NCBI GenBank assembly: GCA_943735955.1
Contig: OX030966.1
Coordinates: 3,811,476-3,875,475, forward strand
Length of the DNA stretch: 64,000 nucleotides
Reading direction: 5' to 3'
Source of the DNA: Piscicola geometra
Lineage: Eukaryota; Annelida; Clitellata; Hirudinida; Piscicolidae
The position numbers were made by a program, and so were the translations under genes. Position 1 is the stretch's first letter, and each line of letters opens with the position of its first letter. A model generated the notes under the pieces. The model was not told the origin of the DNA. It worked only from the letters and a program-made list of their open reading frames with translations, and did no database searches. Of the stretch, positions 1 through 24,076 are shown in pieces.

Positions 1-214
1 ATTTAAATATTAATTATAATTATTTTATCTATTTTATTAAACTATAAAAAATTAATTAGAAAAATTCAAAGTAAATAGGAAAAATCAAGTCTTAAACACT
101 CTTTCATACACGCATAAAGCCAGAGTTCTTCGCATTCCACTCTTAGAATTTGTCGCCTCTCTGCTCCTTAAAGCTATTTCTTTTTATATGTATGTCGCTA
201 CGTCTGCTTGTGTA

Positions 215-249
<35 letters not shown>

Positions 250-1457
250 TTTTGTGTATGTATGTGTGTGTAAGTTTGTTTATATATTTTTGTGTGTATT
301 TCTATGTTTGTGTGTGTGTATGTGCGTGCATGTGTCTTTAAAATATAGAATCAATTGGCTTGAATAGAAGGTGAATAGATGGATTAGAAAGAAGATGCCC
401 TTTGATTAAGAAAAACGACAATCCATTAATTGATGGATGGAGGAAAGTTGAATGGATGAATTGATGGATGGAGGAAAAGTGAATGGATAAATTGATGGAT
501 AGAGGAAAGGTGAATGGATGAATTGATGGATGAATGAAAGGGTGAAGTTATTATTAGATGTGTGGATGAAAGGGTAAATGAATGGATGGATGATATGGTG
601 ATTTGATGAATTAATGGACGAATAAAATGTTGAATGAATTAGTAGATGGATACATAAAATGGATCACAAGAGAAATGGATGAATTGATGGATGGATGAAA
701 GAGATCAATAGAGGAATGGATGAATAGATAGAAGGAGGATAATTGAATGCTTACAGTGTGGCATGTGGATTTTTTCTCAACGAGAGCTCTTAACTGATTG
801 CAAATGGTTTTTCCTGAGGTTTTAAAAGGCTCAAAAAAGCTAAAAGGTTTTTATAAATTATTATAACTATGTAGATACTTTTGTAAGTCAGTAAAGTTTT
901 TTAACTATGTAAAGACTCCTGTTTATGTAAAGATTTCTGTTTATGTAAAGATTTTTGCTTATGTAAAGATTCTTATTTATGTGAAGATTTTTATTCATGA
1001 CAAGATTTTATTTATGTTAAGTTTTTTGGTTGTGAATCTGATCATTTTATTAATTTATTTTATTTTTTCTTGAATTATTTCCCAAAAAAAACCTTTTTGT
1101 TGTTGTTCTCATCTGAAATATATTTATTAGAATAACTTTTTTTTATTTTTGTGTTAAGATAACTAAATCATGTTCACATATATGTTTTTCAAAGCAAGAT
1201 AAATGGAAATGTAATGAAGCGAAACGGGTTGGTCACTTTTGGAGGGTGGTATTGGCAAAATAGCTTAACTAAATCGAAATAAATGATTAAAATTTGTGAA
1301 TAGGAATTAAAATGGTAATTAAGAAGAATAAAATAGAAAATGACAACGTAAATTAGTATGCGAGTTATAAAAAGGAAATGTAGGCAAGACTGAATCAATT
1401 GATAATAACATGAAATTGTATCGTCCTTTATAATAAAGACACTATAAAAGAAGGGTT
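1..1457. repeat. AT-rich noncoding DNA with a GGAT-type minisatellite
   Basis: There is no convincing exon. A short (TG)n tract lies at about 219-246. From about 370 to 725 there is a degenerate minisatellite built from ATGGATGGATGAATTGATGG-like units, with single-base changes between copies. Around 900-1020 a short motif resembling TATGTAAAGATTTTTG is repeated several times. The open frame at 150-341 is a reading of the TG-rich tract and is not a gene. Confidence 0.6.
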
Positions 1458-1587
<130 letters not shown>

Positions 1588-1621
1588 ACGTGACTGAAAT
1601 ACGAAGTTATGAAGGCTTTCA

Positions 1622-1726
1622 GAACATCTGGCGAAGGCAATCGATGCTGCAACAAGTGATTTCAACGAAGAAGACGCCGAAGAGCGACATATTGGAGGTG
1701 ATGATGACGATGATGAAGAGATGTAA
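1622..1726 (+). CDS. Possible terminal coding exon with acidic C-terminus (unrecognised)
   Basis: After a plausible acceptor (GGCTTTCAG ending at 1621), one frame reads HLAKAIDAATSDFNEED, then AEERHIGGDDDDDEEM, and stops at TAA 1724-1726. The composition is mixed and protein-like, ending in an acidic tail typical of nuclear or chaperone proteins, unlike the repeat-derived frames nearby. In this model the two bases AA complete a codon begun in an upstream exon, so the rest of the gene would lie upstream, probably outside the window. I see no matching upstream exon between 1 and 1457. The family is not recognised. It could be chance, because the same interval is also open in a second frame. Confidence 0.25.
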   Translation, partial: EHLAKAIDAATSDFNEEDAEERHIGGDDDDDEEM

Positions 1727-3937
1727 CCTAACTTTTATATACATAAATTTCAGCGCCTTGCTTCAGTTTCAACATAACTTCCATGACGTGCTTACTGGAG
1801 ATCCTTTGAGACAGGTGATGGGTGATAAGAAGTGGTTTATTCGTCTAATTATTCGTTTATCATCTTTAATACGCCTTTATTCGGACGTTAGAGGTCGTTT
1901 TGAAATATTCCGCAGATTTCAATCGTTTTTTCTTATTTATTTAACTATTATTATCTCTATAATATATCTCATTTTTTTAATCTTTATATTGAATTAAGTA
2001 TATCTTTTATTTAATTTTTTTACAAACGTTTTTAAACCCTTGAAAACGACCAATCTATAAAACTTAACTATTTTTCAAAATGATAATTACAATATTTGAT
2101 TAAATAATTTTAAATATATACATAAATCCTCCGTCAAACCTGATTAACTATTTGCCAAGTTGTAAGTTACAACCAGTCATTCATGGGAAAAATTTGGAAG
2201 ACTAGTTTTCATTGTTCATCACTGTAAGGCATGAATCTGGCTTGAAGGTTTCAACAAAGGCTAGGTGGTGATTTAGAGAAAGTTTTAAGGCCGTTTTAAA
2301 ATTTTGCATTTAAAAAATTGAATTAAGATAAATAAATTAGTTGGAAGCGAGATTTTCCATTGTCTTTTTAAATAAAGAGTTCATTACATAGAGGAAGCTA
2401 GAAGCATAATTGTGTGTGTGTTTAAAATAATTTATTGAATAAATTTTATTCCAAGAGAAATTTAAAATACAAAAAAATCATATCTGAATTTGTTTAAGAA
2501 GTTGATTAAGAAAATATTTTTAATTATTTTATAAATCCTTTAATTGTTAAAATGTTTATTTCGTAGTTATTTATATAATCATCAGCACTGTTTTTTCTAT
2601 AATCTACCTTATCAAGTTTTAAATTTTTTAAATGTATTTATTTATTAAATTCACATAATTAAGTCATTTTATATTTTAATCAATCAAAGAAAATGTCAAA
2701 AATATTAATAAAAATCTTTTTTAAATTTTTTAAATAAAATTATTTCTTTTTTCTTCTGTTCAATAATTTCAATGCTAAAAAGTTCCTAGAAATCCAGTAA
2801 CCACATGCCAAGCCTTAATTATTAAGCCTTAATAACTCCTCACTCCATTACAATTCTGATATATTCACCAGAAAGACAAATATTATCCTCGGAATTTCCT
2901 ATATGAGTATTCAAATACGGCGCAATATCATGTGATGAATTGAAAAATATTTTTTTGAAAGAACAAATAATTTATTAGAATTTTATTTTAAAAAAATATA
3001 ATACAATGAAAATTGTTTGAATTTATTAACTATAGTTTTTATTTAGTTTTTCCATTAATTTGTTTTTTATAATTGAGATTAAGCTGAAAATTCTCATTAT
3101 TTCTCAAGGGTAATTTATTCATTTTTGAAAAATCTTTCGAATATTTTTGGTCTGATTCACGCTGAGATTATGAAAAATGTCGTAACCACTTCGAGCAGAT
3201 CCATCACATTTGCGTGCTTGGTGGAGTGACTGGATGTTAATGGGAGGTTGATCGAGTGATTTCTCATTACCTATTTGTTTCTATTTTACACTCTTTTTTT
3301 CATATAAATAAATCAAATAAGCTTAAGATTCATTTTTGTTCATATCCAAGTAGCCTAAGGCTCGGTCGGGTTTGTGCCCGGAAAAAATGGGTCGTTGTAT
3401 TGTATTTTATTTTATTATGTTTAATTTTAAATTTTGTTTTATTCTCTGGGATTATGAAGGGTGGTAGGAAACCGTGTTGGGAAGGTATAGTATATAACTT
3501 ATAATAGGGTTGAATGATGTAACCTAACTGTTGGATAGAGAAGACTTACCGGATGGAATGTGTTCATTACATAGTCACTGATTTCTTAATAACTGTTGAA
3601 TAAAAGAAAACTTGCTTTTCAAAATATAAACGTCTCGTATTTCTACTTTAATCAAGTTCATTTTCTAAATACAATTGTACATAGATTTTGATATTTAGAG
3701 TTAATTTATTCGTTTTTTCAGACACACTCAGACATACACGTACACACACACACACACTCAAACATTCACAAACACACACACACACAAACACACACACACA
3801 AACACACACACACACAAATACACACACACACACAAACATTTTGTTTAAACATCCCTAGCATATGTCATACGAACCTCGTTAGATCTCTAACAGTTGGATC
3901 GATTGCACAATTACTCATCACTATCATCATCATCACC

Positions 3938-4022
<85 letters not shown>

Positions 4023-4407
4023 CCTTCATCCTCATCGTCATAGCATATCTGGATTTCTATAAATACCGAAAACTCTTTATAGTCTTACCAGGGTATCCAT
4101 CCATAATTAATTGACTACTAATTGAGTCATTCTCTATTAAGTTAATTAACTTGGCTTTAATTTAGTACACCTTTTATAATTGAACTTGATATACTCACAT
4201 ACCAGATTTCCGATTAGAAAATCGCCAGCTACTCTTTTTCATCCTCACTTCCACACATTCTCTTTCCTCCAAACCCCCATCAAACCTCGTTTTCCATTGA
4301 CAAATCAACCCTGTACTAGCAGCTCAACCCTACACCTCTCTGCCCCCGTTCAACCATACTTTTTCATCCTTCTTTTCTCCTCCTCCTCTTCCTCCTCCTC
4401 TTCACAG
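1727..4407. repeat. Intergenic AT-rich DNA with (AC)n and (CAT)n microsatellites
   Basis: From 1727 to about 3720 nothing coding is supportable; the sequence is about three-quarters A/T. An interrupted (AC)n tract lies at about 3729-3836 and a (CAT)n tract at about 3913-4021. At 4380-4407 a strong polypyrimidine tract made of TCC/TCT units ends in CACAG. It is probably the acceptor for the large exon that contains the start of the PDE4 reading frame. Confidence 0.6.
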
Positions 4408-4412
4408 CTGCC

Positions 4413-15094
<10,682 letters not shown>

Positions 15095-15113
<19 letters not shown>

Positions 15114-15298
15114 AGAGGATGGATCGAGGAGGAAAAGAAGGAGTGAAAAGGGGTGGATAGAGGAGGAGGAGGAGTGAAGAGGGATGGATGGAGGAGGAGA
15201 AGAAGGAGTGAAGAGGGATGGATGGAGGAGGAGAAGAAGAAGTGAAGAGGGATGGATGGAGGAGGAGAAGAAGAAGTGAAGAGGGATGGATGGAGGAG
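15095..15298 (+). repeat. 34-bp minisatellite overlapping the PDE4 stop codon
   Basis: Diverged units resembling GGATGGATGGAGGAGGAGAA followed by GAAGGAGTGAAGAG recur about five or six times. The first unit contains the final PDE4 codons (EEKKE) and the stop TGA at 15111-15113. The last copies, from 15190 on, are almost identical. The repeat therefore starts in coding sequence and expands into the 3' UTR. Confidence 0.8.
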
Positions 15299-17294
15299 AA
15301 TTTATTGGATTAGCTGAGGATGGATGAAGGAGGAGTTATTGGATGAGTAAATGACAAAGAGTGGATGAGGTGGGTTGCTATAAGAAGAGAAAAGTTTCAA
15401 GATTGAATGAGTATTGACAAATGAGGACAAAACTTAGAATAAATATTAGTATTTTCATTTATATAGCGTCGTATCAAGACATTTGAATTAGTCCGATGAA
15501 AATTACATTTTTACTTCTTTTGTAGATACAAATCGATGCAAGAAATAACAATGCAAAACAATAGGATACCAATGTAGATATGATACAAAACGATGCGAGG
15601 CAAATGTAGATACAATACAATTAGATTCACTTGTAGATACTGTTTAGATGGATTTCTTTGTTCCTATATCTTTTTTTATTTTTTCAATAATTAAACATAT
15701 TTTTTATATATTGTGGACTCAAATATGTTTTACTTTATTTTTCTTTAAATATTTTCCTCTATTTAAAGAGTTTACATTCTACATTGAGAGCTTTTATAAA
15801 ACTTGAGACTTGTTTTAGAGTATTCTTTCTAAACTTTCTCTTTTTTCTCCTTTTTTCGTCATTTTTTTTAATTTTAGCTCATTTATGGCTCATTTTCACG
15901 TAATTATTTGTGTGTAGAGTAAAAAATATTTTCTTTTCTTTTCGTCCTAAGTGTTCGTTTTCATTAATGTATTGCTCCTTCGATATTCGTTTTTATTATT
16001 TTCGTTTTCTGCAAAATATTTAAATTGAATTATCTTTTTTTTTGTATTTTAATTTTTTTTCTTAGCTCTAGTTTTATTCACTGATAATTTCTCAATACAA
16101 GGTTATTAAATCATGCATGCATTTAAACCTAAAATATTAATGAACATTTGTGATTATCTATTTACAAAAATTAATTGTTTTATTATTCTTTATATTGTTT
16201 TTTTTTATTCTCTGCTTGATGCATTTGGAACTTGCAAAGTATTATTATAAGAATTCTTATATATGGTGCATTTGTCTCGTAATATTGATCGGCTATTTAA
16301 ATGTTATAACTTATCAGAGTACCCAACAACATCAACAACAACATCAACAATAACAACAACAATAATAATATAAACAATCATAATCATAACCATCTAAACG
16401 ACTATCAGGTGCAAGGTTTTATTGATTTGAATTATTAATTAGCATCATCATCATCATGATATATAATTTATTTGATAAATATCATCATTATCATATCCAA
16501 CGAGGAACTAAAATCCTTCAATGCAGCAATTTTAATTGGTAATCTTCATTAAATCAAGTGGCTTATGAGTTAATTATTGCTCAATTTGTGGAGTTAATGA
16601 AGCTTATATACAATTAGTGGAGTTATATATATCAATTTCTTGATTAGATATTTTATGTATTAAATTCAACGCGATGATAGCTAACATATTGCTATTGTTT
16701 ATTTATATATTATTTTAATTTATTATATAAATTATTAATAAAATAACTATTCATTTATGTTTTTTTATATTTATAACAAATTAGAGATGCTACACATCAT
16801 CATCATCATTATTGTCTGCAACACCCATCTCCATGAAACAAAGCCTACGATCTACAAACGTGAACTTTATCAAACATTTCCAATGATCATGATCGCATTT
16901 TTTAAACAATATTCAGCGCTATATGAATTGATAGTTGCAACAGTAAGAACATTGTGGTGGATTGAAGGCTGTTTGCAATGGTTTGTGGACGCAAAATGAT
17001 GAATCATTGATTATGAACCAGTGGAACTAAGAATGCATTAATAATTAGTAATAATTAATTAATTTTTAATTAGAGTATAGATGTATTAATTTACTAATTA
17101 ACTAGTCATTAAATGTATTTAACATTTATTTTATTCAAGTAAACACACTGAATTATATTTTATTGAACTTTAAAATTCTTTATCGGAAAATTTTTCACGT
17201 AACTATTTAATTTTTCTATTTACGTTCTTTTTATTCCATTCACTTTTCAACATAGCGTTCAAATGGTCTTCCATCTTTTTTCCAAATAAACTTC
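15114..17294. other. PDE4 3' UTR and intergenic AT-rich DNA between PDE4 and CutA
   Basis: A canonical AATAAA lies at 15438-15443 downstream of the PDE4 stop. Just after it, ATTTATATAGCGTCG (about 15459) again resembles the LINE 3'-tail motif. From 15.6 to 17.2 kb I see no supportable exon; the short frames at 16150-16353 and 16757-16999 lack coding-like composition. TTTATT at 17229-17234 is AATAAA on the minus strand, about 60 bp past the CutA stop, and probably its polyadenylation signal. Confidence 0.6.
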
Positions 17295-18596
17295 TTATTC
17301 TTCATTTTTTTCTGGCACAACTTCCGAAATCCAGTTGAGATATGGCGGACTACCGTTATCTATCTGAATGAATAATTGGATTTAAATTGAATAATTATCA
17401 TTATCTATAATGCTAAAAATTTTATCTCAGTTTTTTATTTAATAATATTTAAGTTACTATCAATACTGGGATAATAAATTAGATGATAAAATATAATACA
17501 TAAATAAATTTGAAAAATAAAATAAAAAAATAAATATTATTTACCTTTACACTGATCACTTCAGGAAGATCATAAGGATGATTTTCCCTGAAATAAAAAT
17601 ACGTATAATTGATTTTAAAATTCAAATATTGATTTTTATCTTAAATAACAATAATAATCATCATCATCTCCAACACATCATCATCAGCAGCAGCTTCACT
17701 ACCTGACAAATTTAGCAAGATCATCCACTCTTGAAGTCCTTGTTTTAATCATCTGATAATGATGATGATAATGTTGATGATGATGATGATAATGTTGATG
17801 ATGATGATGATAATGTTGATGATGGTGATAATGATGATGTTGAAGATATTGATGATGAAACTAGTGATAATGATGGTGGTTATGATGGTGATTATATAGA
17901 TATGGATGAGTTATAGCAATGAAGTTATAGTTATAGTGTTTTATTATATTTTAAAACACTAACAAGCAGAATTTCCTCATCCACTGTAATGTTACCTTTC
18001 CATTCATAACTTTCATTTTGAAAATATATTTAGCAAAATATTATAAAAAGAAAATCATTATTGAAATTCATAATTTTTAGTTAGCTCTCTATCAATAAAT
18101 AAATATTTCATACTTTTGACAAAATAATTAGGTAGCAGAAAATTAATTGATTAATTAAATAATTATGTGAAAATTAAATGATGGACTATGGGCATACACA
18201 GATTTGATGGAAGGAATGATGTTCACACAGGCTGCTAGCTTATTTGAGACTATATCTCTGCAGGTAAGGAACATTTTTTGTATCTTATTTAAGATAATTT
18301 AATTTTTAGACATTATTAATGCCTAAAGGGAAAAATGCATTATTTTTTTTACTCTAAAACATTTTAAATACTAACAAATTGCAAATGAAAATGAAAATAA
18401 CTTATTATTTAATCATTAAATTTTAATGAATAAAGAAACAATTTATGAAGTTAAAAGTGATGGTTGCAAACTTGGCGAGTTTGTCAGCGACTTCTTGGCT
18501 GGGGACAGTGACGTAGGCAATCGAGTGCATATGTTGTTCGGTGGCAGACGCCATTCTCAAAATGCTCCTCGGAAGCCCGCCAAACACAGACAGCAT
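17295..18596 (-). CDS. CUTA: CutA divalent-ion tolerance family protein (6 exons)
   Basis: Exons on the minus strand: 18596-18472, 18257-18198, 18009-17964, 17752-17703, 17587-17545, 17363-17295. Phases match at all five junctions, giving about 130 aa. CutA proteins are small trimeric ferredoxin-like proteins; bacterial members are linked to copper tolerance, and the animal member is associated with brain acetylcholinesterase anchoring and other roles. Diagnostic pieces in order: VTVPSQEVADKLAK, NKLAACVNIIPSIKSVYEWK, then a MIKTRTSRVDDLAKFVR segment, ENHPYDLPEV and PYLNWISEV. These match the animal family in order and spacing. The start at 18596 gives a short hydrophobic leader (MLSVFGGLPRSIL) before a second Met (MASA), which resembles the leader arrangement of vertebrate CUTA; either Met could be used. 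An upstream exon is possible because CTCTGTAG precedes this reading frame. Most exons are shorter than 60 bp. Confidence 0.92.
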
Positions 18597-20159
18597 CAAG
18601 CACAAACCTACCTACAGAGTAATTTACTTGAAGATCATGATAAAAGTTAATCAATATGATTTAAGAGATGCGTCATTTTTGGAGTTTCTTGCTAGTTTAT
18701 GCGAAAATACTTTTTTCCGTCTCTTAAAAAAAGCAAGATCATATATATTTTTTATATTTTATAGGTGTTACAGGTGAAAAAATACTGATTTATTACACTA
18801 AAAATGTAAAATCTGGTACACATTCTGTCAAGTATCATATTAGTCTTAAGTTAAGATTCTTAAGCCTTGAAAGTTTATCTAGGCCTTTAACCAAAATCCT
18901 TACACTAAAGAAAAACTTATGAGATATTTTTTTAATAAAATAAATGAAATTATTTAATCAAAATAATACTCATTTGAGTTTAATATCGATTTTTTCTATA
19001 AATAATTAATAAATTGATTAGCAAATAACTTTTGACAAACGAACACGCATGCACACACAAAAAAACATTCGAGGTATTTTTGGTGTCTAGACAGGGTCGT
19101 TTGAACACGTATATAAATACAAGTAGGCACAAAGGCACAAATTTTGATAACCAAATTGTTATAAAAGTTACTGATGAAAATGAAATATTATATTTTAAAG
19201 CCATGAGGTTAGATTCATGTTTAAATTTGTTTTCAATTTGAAGGTTATAGTTTATGTGAGTAGACCTGTGTTATCTTCGATTTTTTATTCCTAGTCGGCT
19301 GATTTTCTAGACTGAGCGATAATACCAAAATTCATTTAAACATTTCGATGATAAAATTGCTACAAATAAAGCGTTTGCTTGAAAATATTCTCAAGTTTTT
19401 ATATTCCAAAGAAAATAAATTTCAAAGTTATTGATGAGTTTATAACTGCATCTACTTAATTTCGCGGACCACAAATATCCCTGAAATTTAGGGTCTAAAT
19501 ATATTTTCTCAATTTTCACATAAAAAAAAATATTTATCTTCAATATACTTTTATTTGCTTATAGAAAAAATAATATTAGTTTTGAAATGAATACATGAAC
19601 CAGTGGTAGGTGCTTCTATAAATTAAAATGTTGAATTATAATTATTATTCTTAAAATGTTTTTTTTATAAATTAATCTTTATGAATCTAAAATTTAGATT
19701 CTAAATTCATTATAATATTTTTATGAAATGCCTGTTTCAGCTCTAGCAACATATATTTAACAATTTAAATTTTTTAAATAATTTAAATTTTAAATTTTTT
19801 CTATCTCAGATCCAGGGTTTGACTTAATCTATATTGAGATCAATAAATTTTCCAAAAATTCAAGTGTCTAGTCAATCAAGAGGGCTTGCATGAAAGTGAT
19901 CATTATCAGCACTATCTTCATTTTGAGATTATAACTCTTGTTTCTTCAGAGTTTTAATTGTCTGAATAGATAATTAAATTCCTATTCTTTGATTTACTCT
20001 GTTTTTTGTTATTCTTAGTGTTAATAATATAAGAATATTGGTCTACTTAATGTTTTATATACAATTTATTGTCTTTAATTATTTATGTTGGTAGTAGAGC
20101 AGTCTTTTTTGGAATAGCAGTAGTAGTAGAAATAATAGTAGCAGTATTAGTAGTAGTAA

Positions 20160-20227
<68 letters not shown>

Positions 20228-20632
20228 ATAGTAGTAGTAGAAGTAATAGTTGTAGTAGTAGTAGTAGCAGCATTAGTAGTAGTAGAAGACTTAAGGCCTC
20301 TTAACTATTCTTATCACTGCTTCTTAATATCACTGACTTGAATTATTTAAGACAGTAGGGTGATGATGGGGGTGATGATGATGATGATGATGATGATGTT
20401 GGTGACTGTTATAAATACAACAAATGCTCTTAAATCATGCAAGGTGACACCATCAGTCTAATTACTTCAATATGACAAACTAATTGCCCATGTTTTAATC
20501 ATCTTATTTATAGACTAATTAACTTATTTTTCATTTCAATCACTATTTCATTGTTTTTTTTATAATAATTTTGATTTTAATATGTTATAATTTCCAGATT
20601 TTTGATTTAGAAATTATTATTTTGTAGGAGTA
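18597..20632. other. Divergent intergenic region between CutA and the low-complexity gene
   Basis: This AT-rich stretch holds a (GTA)n tract at about 20115-20287, which creates poly-Val and poly-Leu artefact frames, and a (GAT)n tract near 20365-20400. No exon is supportable. Promoters for both flanking genes should lie here, but no clear TATA box or CpG-rich patch stands out against the AT background. Confidence 0.5.
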
Positions 20633-23054
20633 ATGTGGGCATCCTTTAAAAAGTTGTTCCACCAAAATTCTAAAAACAACAGCAACAACCAGAAATGCGA
20701 AAATCAACTCATAAATGACACCAATCATGATGTCACTAATCAAGTTGCCATAGAGACAAAAGATTCTAAATACTATCAAGGTAACATAGACTCCGTATTT
20801 TCTCAAACATGCAAAGAATACCAAAAAGACCAAAATTATACTAAAACTAATAAGATCTTGTCAGAAGGAACAAACCATAATGTAATTATAAACAAGAAAA
20901 ACAAAAGTAATTTCCATATTAATAACACCAAAAATAATAATACGACCAATAACAACAATAATAGGAAGAGAAGCAGTAGTAGTAGCAGTAGTAGTAGTAG
21001 CAGACTGGGTAGATCTTTGTGTTGTGGAAACACAGACACGTGTAGTGACATCATCAGTGCGTCATCATCACTGACGTTCCTTCTGAAAGAAGGAAACAAT
21101 AATAATAATAATAATAATTGTAATAAATGCCCCCATTGCCATCATCTTCATCAACAACATCATCATCAACAACATCATCATCAACAACATCATCAACATC
21201 ATCATCAACAACAACATCATCATCATGTCGCAAATAAAGTAAAAGCCCCACCTGATGCTTCCTCCCATGACAAGGAAATGCATTCTCTCCTTCCACCAAC
21301 GTCATCATCATCATCATCACCCTTATCACCAGCATCATTATCATCACCAGCTTCGTTATCATCACTAGCGTCTATTTCTGTTTTCAATTTTTCATCTTTT
21401 CCTTCTCAAGCATCATCATCATCCTCGCCAACACCTCCAGCATCGTCATCATCACCATCGAAGCACAAGTCTTACGATGTTTGTTGTTGCTCCATGTGTG
21501 ACAGGGCGAGGTTGAGTAAGTGCTACAGCAACAATCAACAACAACAACAACAACAAACTCATCATCATAACCACTCATGCCAAGAACATCTATCTATACA
21601 ACTATTATCATCACGCTCCGTAAAGCCACAACAGCAACAAAAACATCTAGATAACAAACAACCACATTTAAATCAACAACAGCAGCAGCAACAACATCTA
21701 AAAATACAACAACAACAACAACACTTGAATTTGAAAACACATCCTCAACACCATCAAACACATGGAGTAAGTCACTAGAATAAGATTTCGAATATTAAGG
21801 CTGATGACGATTGTTTCGAGAATAATAATAAGGATAATAATATTAAATAATATGAAAAAGAATGATTATAATTATAATTAAAAATAATCATTATAATAAT
21901 TGAATTAGAAATAATCATTATAATAATTGAATTAGAAATAATTATTATAATAATTGAATTAGAAATAATCATTATAATAATTGAATTAGAAATAATCATT
22001 ATAATAATTGAATTAGAAATAATCATTATAATAATTGAATTAGAAATAATCATTATAAAATTGAATTAGAAATAATCATTATAATAATTGAATTAGAAAT
22101 AATCATTATAATAATTGAATTAGAAATAATATTAATAATAAAAATAATCTTTACAATTCACAGGTCACAACATCTGATGAATGCAGTCAGAATTGGGAAT
22201 CTATACATTTTCAGCATGCCTGTCATCTTACTATTACCGCTACTACTACTTATGTGGCCGTAACTTCAGCGCTTTTTACTGCTACCACCACTACTACAAC
22301 ATCTATAACATCTACTGAGGTTGCCACCACAACTACTAATAAAACATCTACTGCATCTTTTGCAGCCGACGCCGCAACCACCATAAGTGATGTGGAAGTA
22401 GGAAAATATCAGTTGCGGCAACCACACTCAATGAAGAACATCTATTCGAACAATCATTGCTTGAATGCTTTTGCAACATCTCGCTGCGCAGTTACACGAT
22501 TGACATCTATGTGTGTAATATCAACTGTGTGTACAACAACTACAACCGCCACTACCACATTAACAGCATCTGATACTATTACTACTACAACTACTACTAA
22601 CACCGCCACATCACTCAAGTCGCAAATACCACATCATTCAATATCAAATACGCAACCATTTCAATTTGAAGCAACACCACCACCACCACCAACAACACCA
22701 CCCCCACCAACACCAACAACACCATGGAGAATGGATGGCGAAGAGGGTCATCTAACATACCACAACATGTTGCGACGAATCAACAACAGACAACAACACC
22801 ACCACCAACACTACCTCCAAGCGCCTAATATCACCATCACGCATGTCTCTGAAGTAAGAGAGCTGCTCAGAGCTTCCAAGTTGAGCAACAACAACAACAA
22901 CTGTTGTGACTACAACAACCAGAACAACAATGGCCATAAAAACCAAAATAAAAGCCATAATAAGAACGTGGCTATAAAAACTACTACCAACAATAACAAC
23001 AGCAACAACCACAACAATCATGTGGATAATCTCTGCATACATTTTTCCTTGTAG
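20633..23054 (+). CDS. Unrecognised low-complexity His/Asn/Gln/Ser/Thr-rich protein (2 exons)
   Basis: Exon 1 is 20633-21766 and exon 2 is 22164-23054. The donor is CATGGA|GTAAGT and the acceptor AATTCACAG. Both ends are phase 0, joining two long open frames into about 674 residues. Non-repetitive islands include MWASFKKLFHQNSK at the N-terminus, RLGRSLCCGNTDTCSD, NKCPHCHHL, SYDVCCCSMCDRARLSKCYS, EVGKYQLRQPHSMKNIYSN, FATSRCAVTRLTSMCV and a Lys/Asn-rich C-terminus ending DNLCIHFSL. Between them are poly-Asn, poly-Gln/His (CAA/CAT repeats near 21140-21230), poly-Ser and poly-Thr. The CPHC and CCCSMC clusters could bind metal, with the His-rich tract reinforcing that, but no known domain is recognised. 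The ATG at 20633 follows TTTTGTAG, so an upstream exon is possible. A polyadenylation signal AATAAA lies at 23685-23690. Coding status is inferred from the intron with matching phase and the non-repetitive cysteine islands. Confidence 0.55.
21845..22140. repeat. 27-bp minisatellite inside the intron of the low-complexity gene
   Basis: About ten tandem copies of a 27-bp unit, AATTGAATTAGAAATAATCA plus TTATAAT, occupy most of the 397-bp intron between 21766 and 22164. The copies are almost identical, with one copy short by two bases and occasional single-base changes, so the expansion is young. Confidence 0.9.
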
Positions 23055-24076
23055 TTTGATCGATCCATCACTTGATCAGAGTGGATGCAAAACCAATCAA
23101 CTAATGATTTTCAATCATTTTTAGGCTTTAAAAACTCTCCCCCAAAAAAATAGAAAAACGCGAAAACATTTCTAAAATATTTTTTTTCAAACGAATTTGT
23201 TTTTCTCCTTCAACATCCTGAAGTATATTTTCGAAATGATTGAGTATTTTTTAATCTAGGACCCGACTTGAATGAATAGGCATATGGTGTCTATTTTATG
23301 CTTTTTTGTTAATTTTTTGTTGTTGTTTTGTTTCTATCAACTTTTTCTTTTTTTATCTTTTTTTTAATGATTCTATGTATTTTTATTGTTTTTTTCTTCA
23401 GCGTAAATATTGTTTTTCATAGTTTGACGATATAATTTTTTAATCACTTTAGTAACTAAAGTTTAGTTCCTCAATTTACTTTTAGTGAAATCCGTTCCGT
23501 GCTATCATCATCACCATCATCATCACCATCATCATCATCAATATCTTCACGCCATCCAAATTAACACCACTTTATTTTTGAGGTATTCTTTTGTCGCTTC
23601 ATTTATTACTTGTTTTCAATTGTTGCTAGAGTAAATATTGATTCTTTTATTATTGTGGAAACATTCATTGTTCATTTTACTTTTAATAAAGTTATTCATT
23701 CTTTGTATTTTTAATCTCTTTATTTCTTTAATTCATTCATTTCATATATCTTTTCTCATCTTCATTTCATCTTGTTAGTCTAACATTTCCCTTTTTATTA
23801 TTTGTTTTTTTTTTTTGCTTTATTCTTATTTTCTTTCTTTAAAAATAAGAAAAAATGTTTATTTATTATAAAAATGAACGGTGAAGTAAATTATAATAAA
23901 ATGTATTTTAAATTAAATCAGTTTAATTTTTTTTCAGCATAATCAATAATGCGTGTTTACTTACCCTAGCTGCCAGTAGGTTTTTACGACACAATTTGGG
24001 GTTTAGATTATGAATAAATTTATTAAAAATCTAGTTTTACCATGAATTCTTCTCTTCTTCTTCACCATTATAATGA
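23055..24076. other. 3' UTR and AT-rich intergenic DNA
   Basis: The region is T-rich and follows the stop of the low-complexity gene. A CATCATCAC-type tract lies near 23505-23540 and AATAAA at 23685-23690. No exon is seen on either strand. Confidence 0.5.

Noticed and set aside
3180..3400. Possible tRNA-like or retroelement patch (CTCGGTCGGGTTTGTGCCCG)
   Set aside because: The short GC-rich hairpin-like segment lacks A/B boxes in correct spacing and a cloverleaf; no repeat partner was found in the window.
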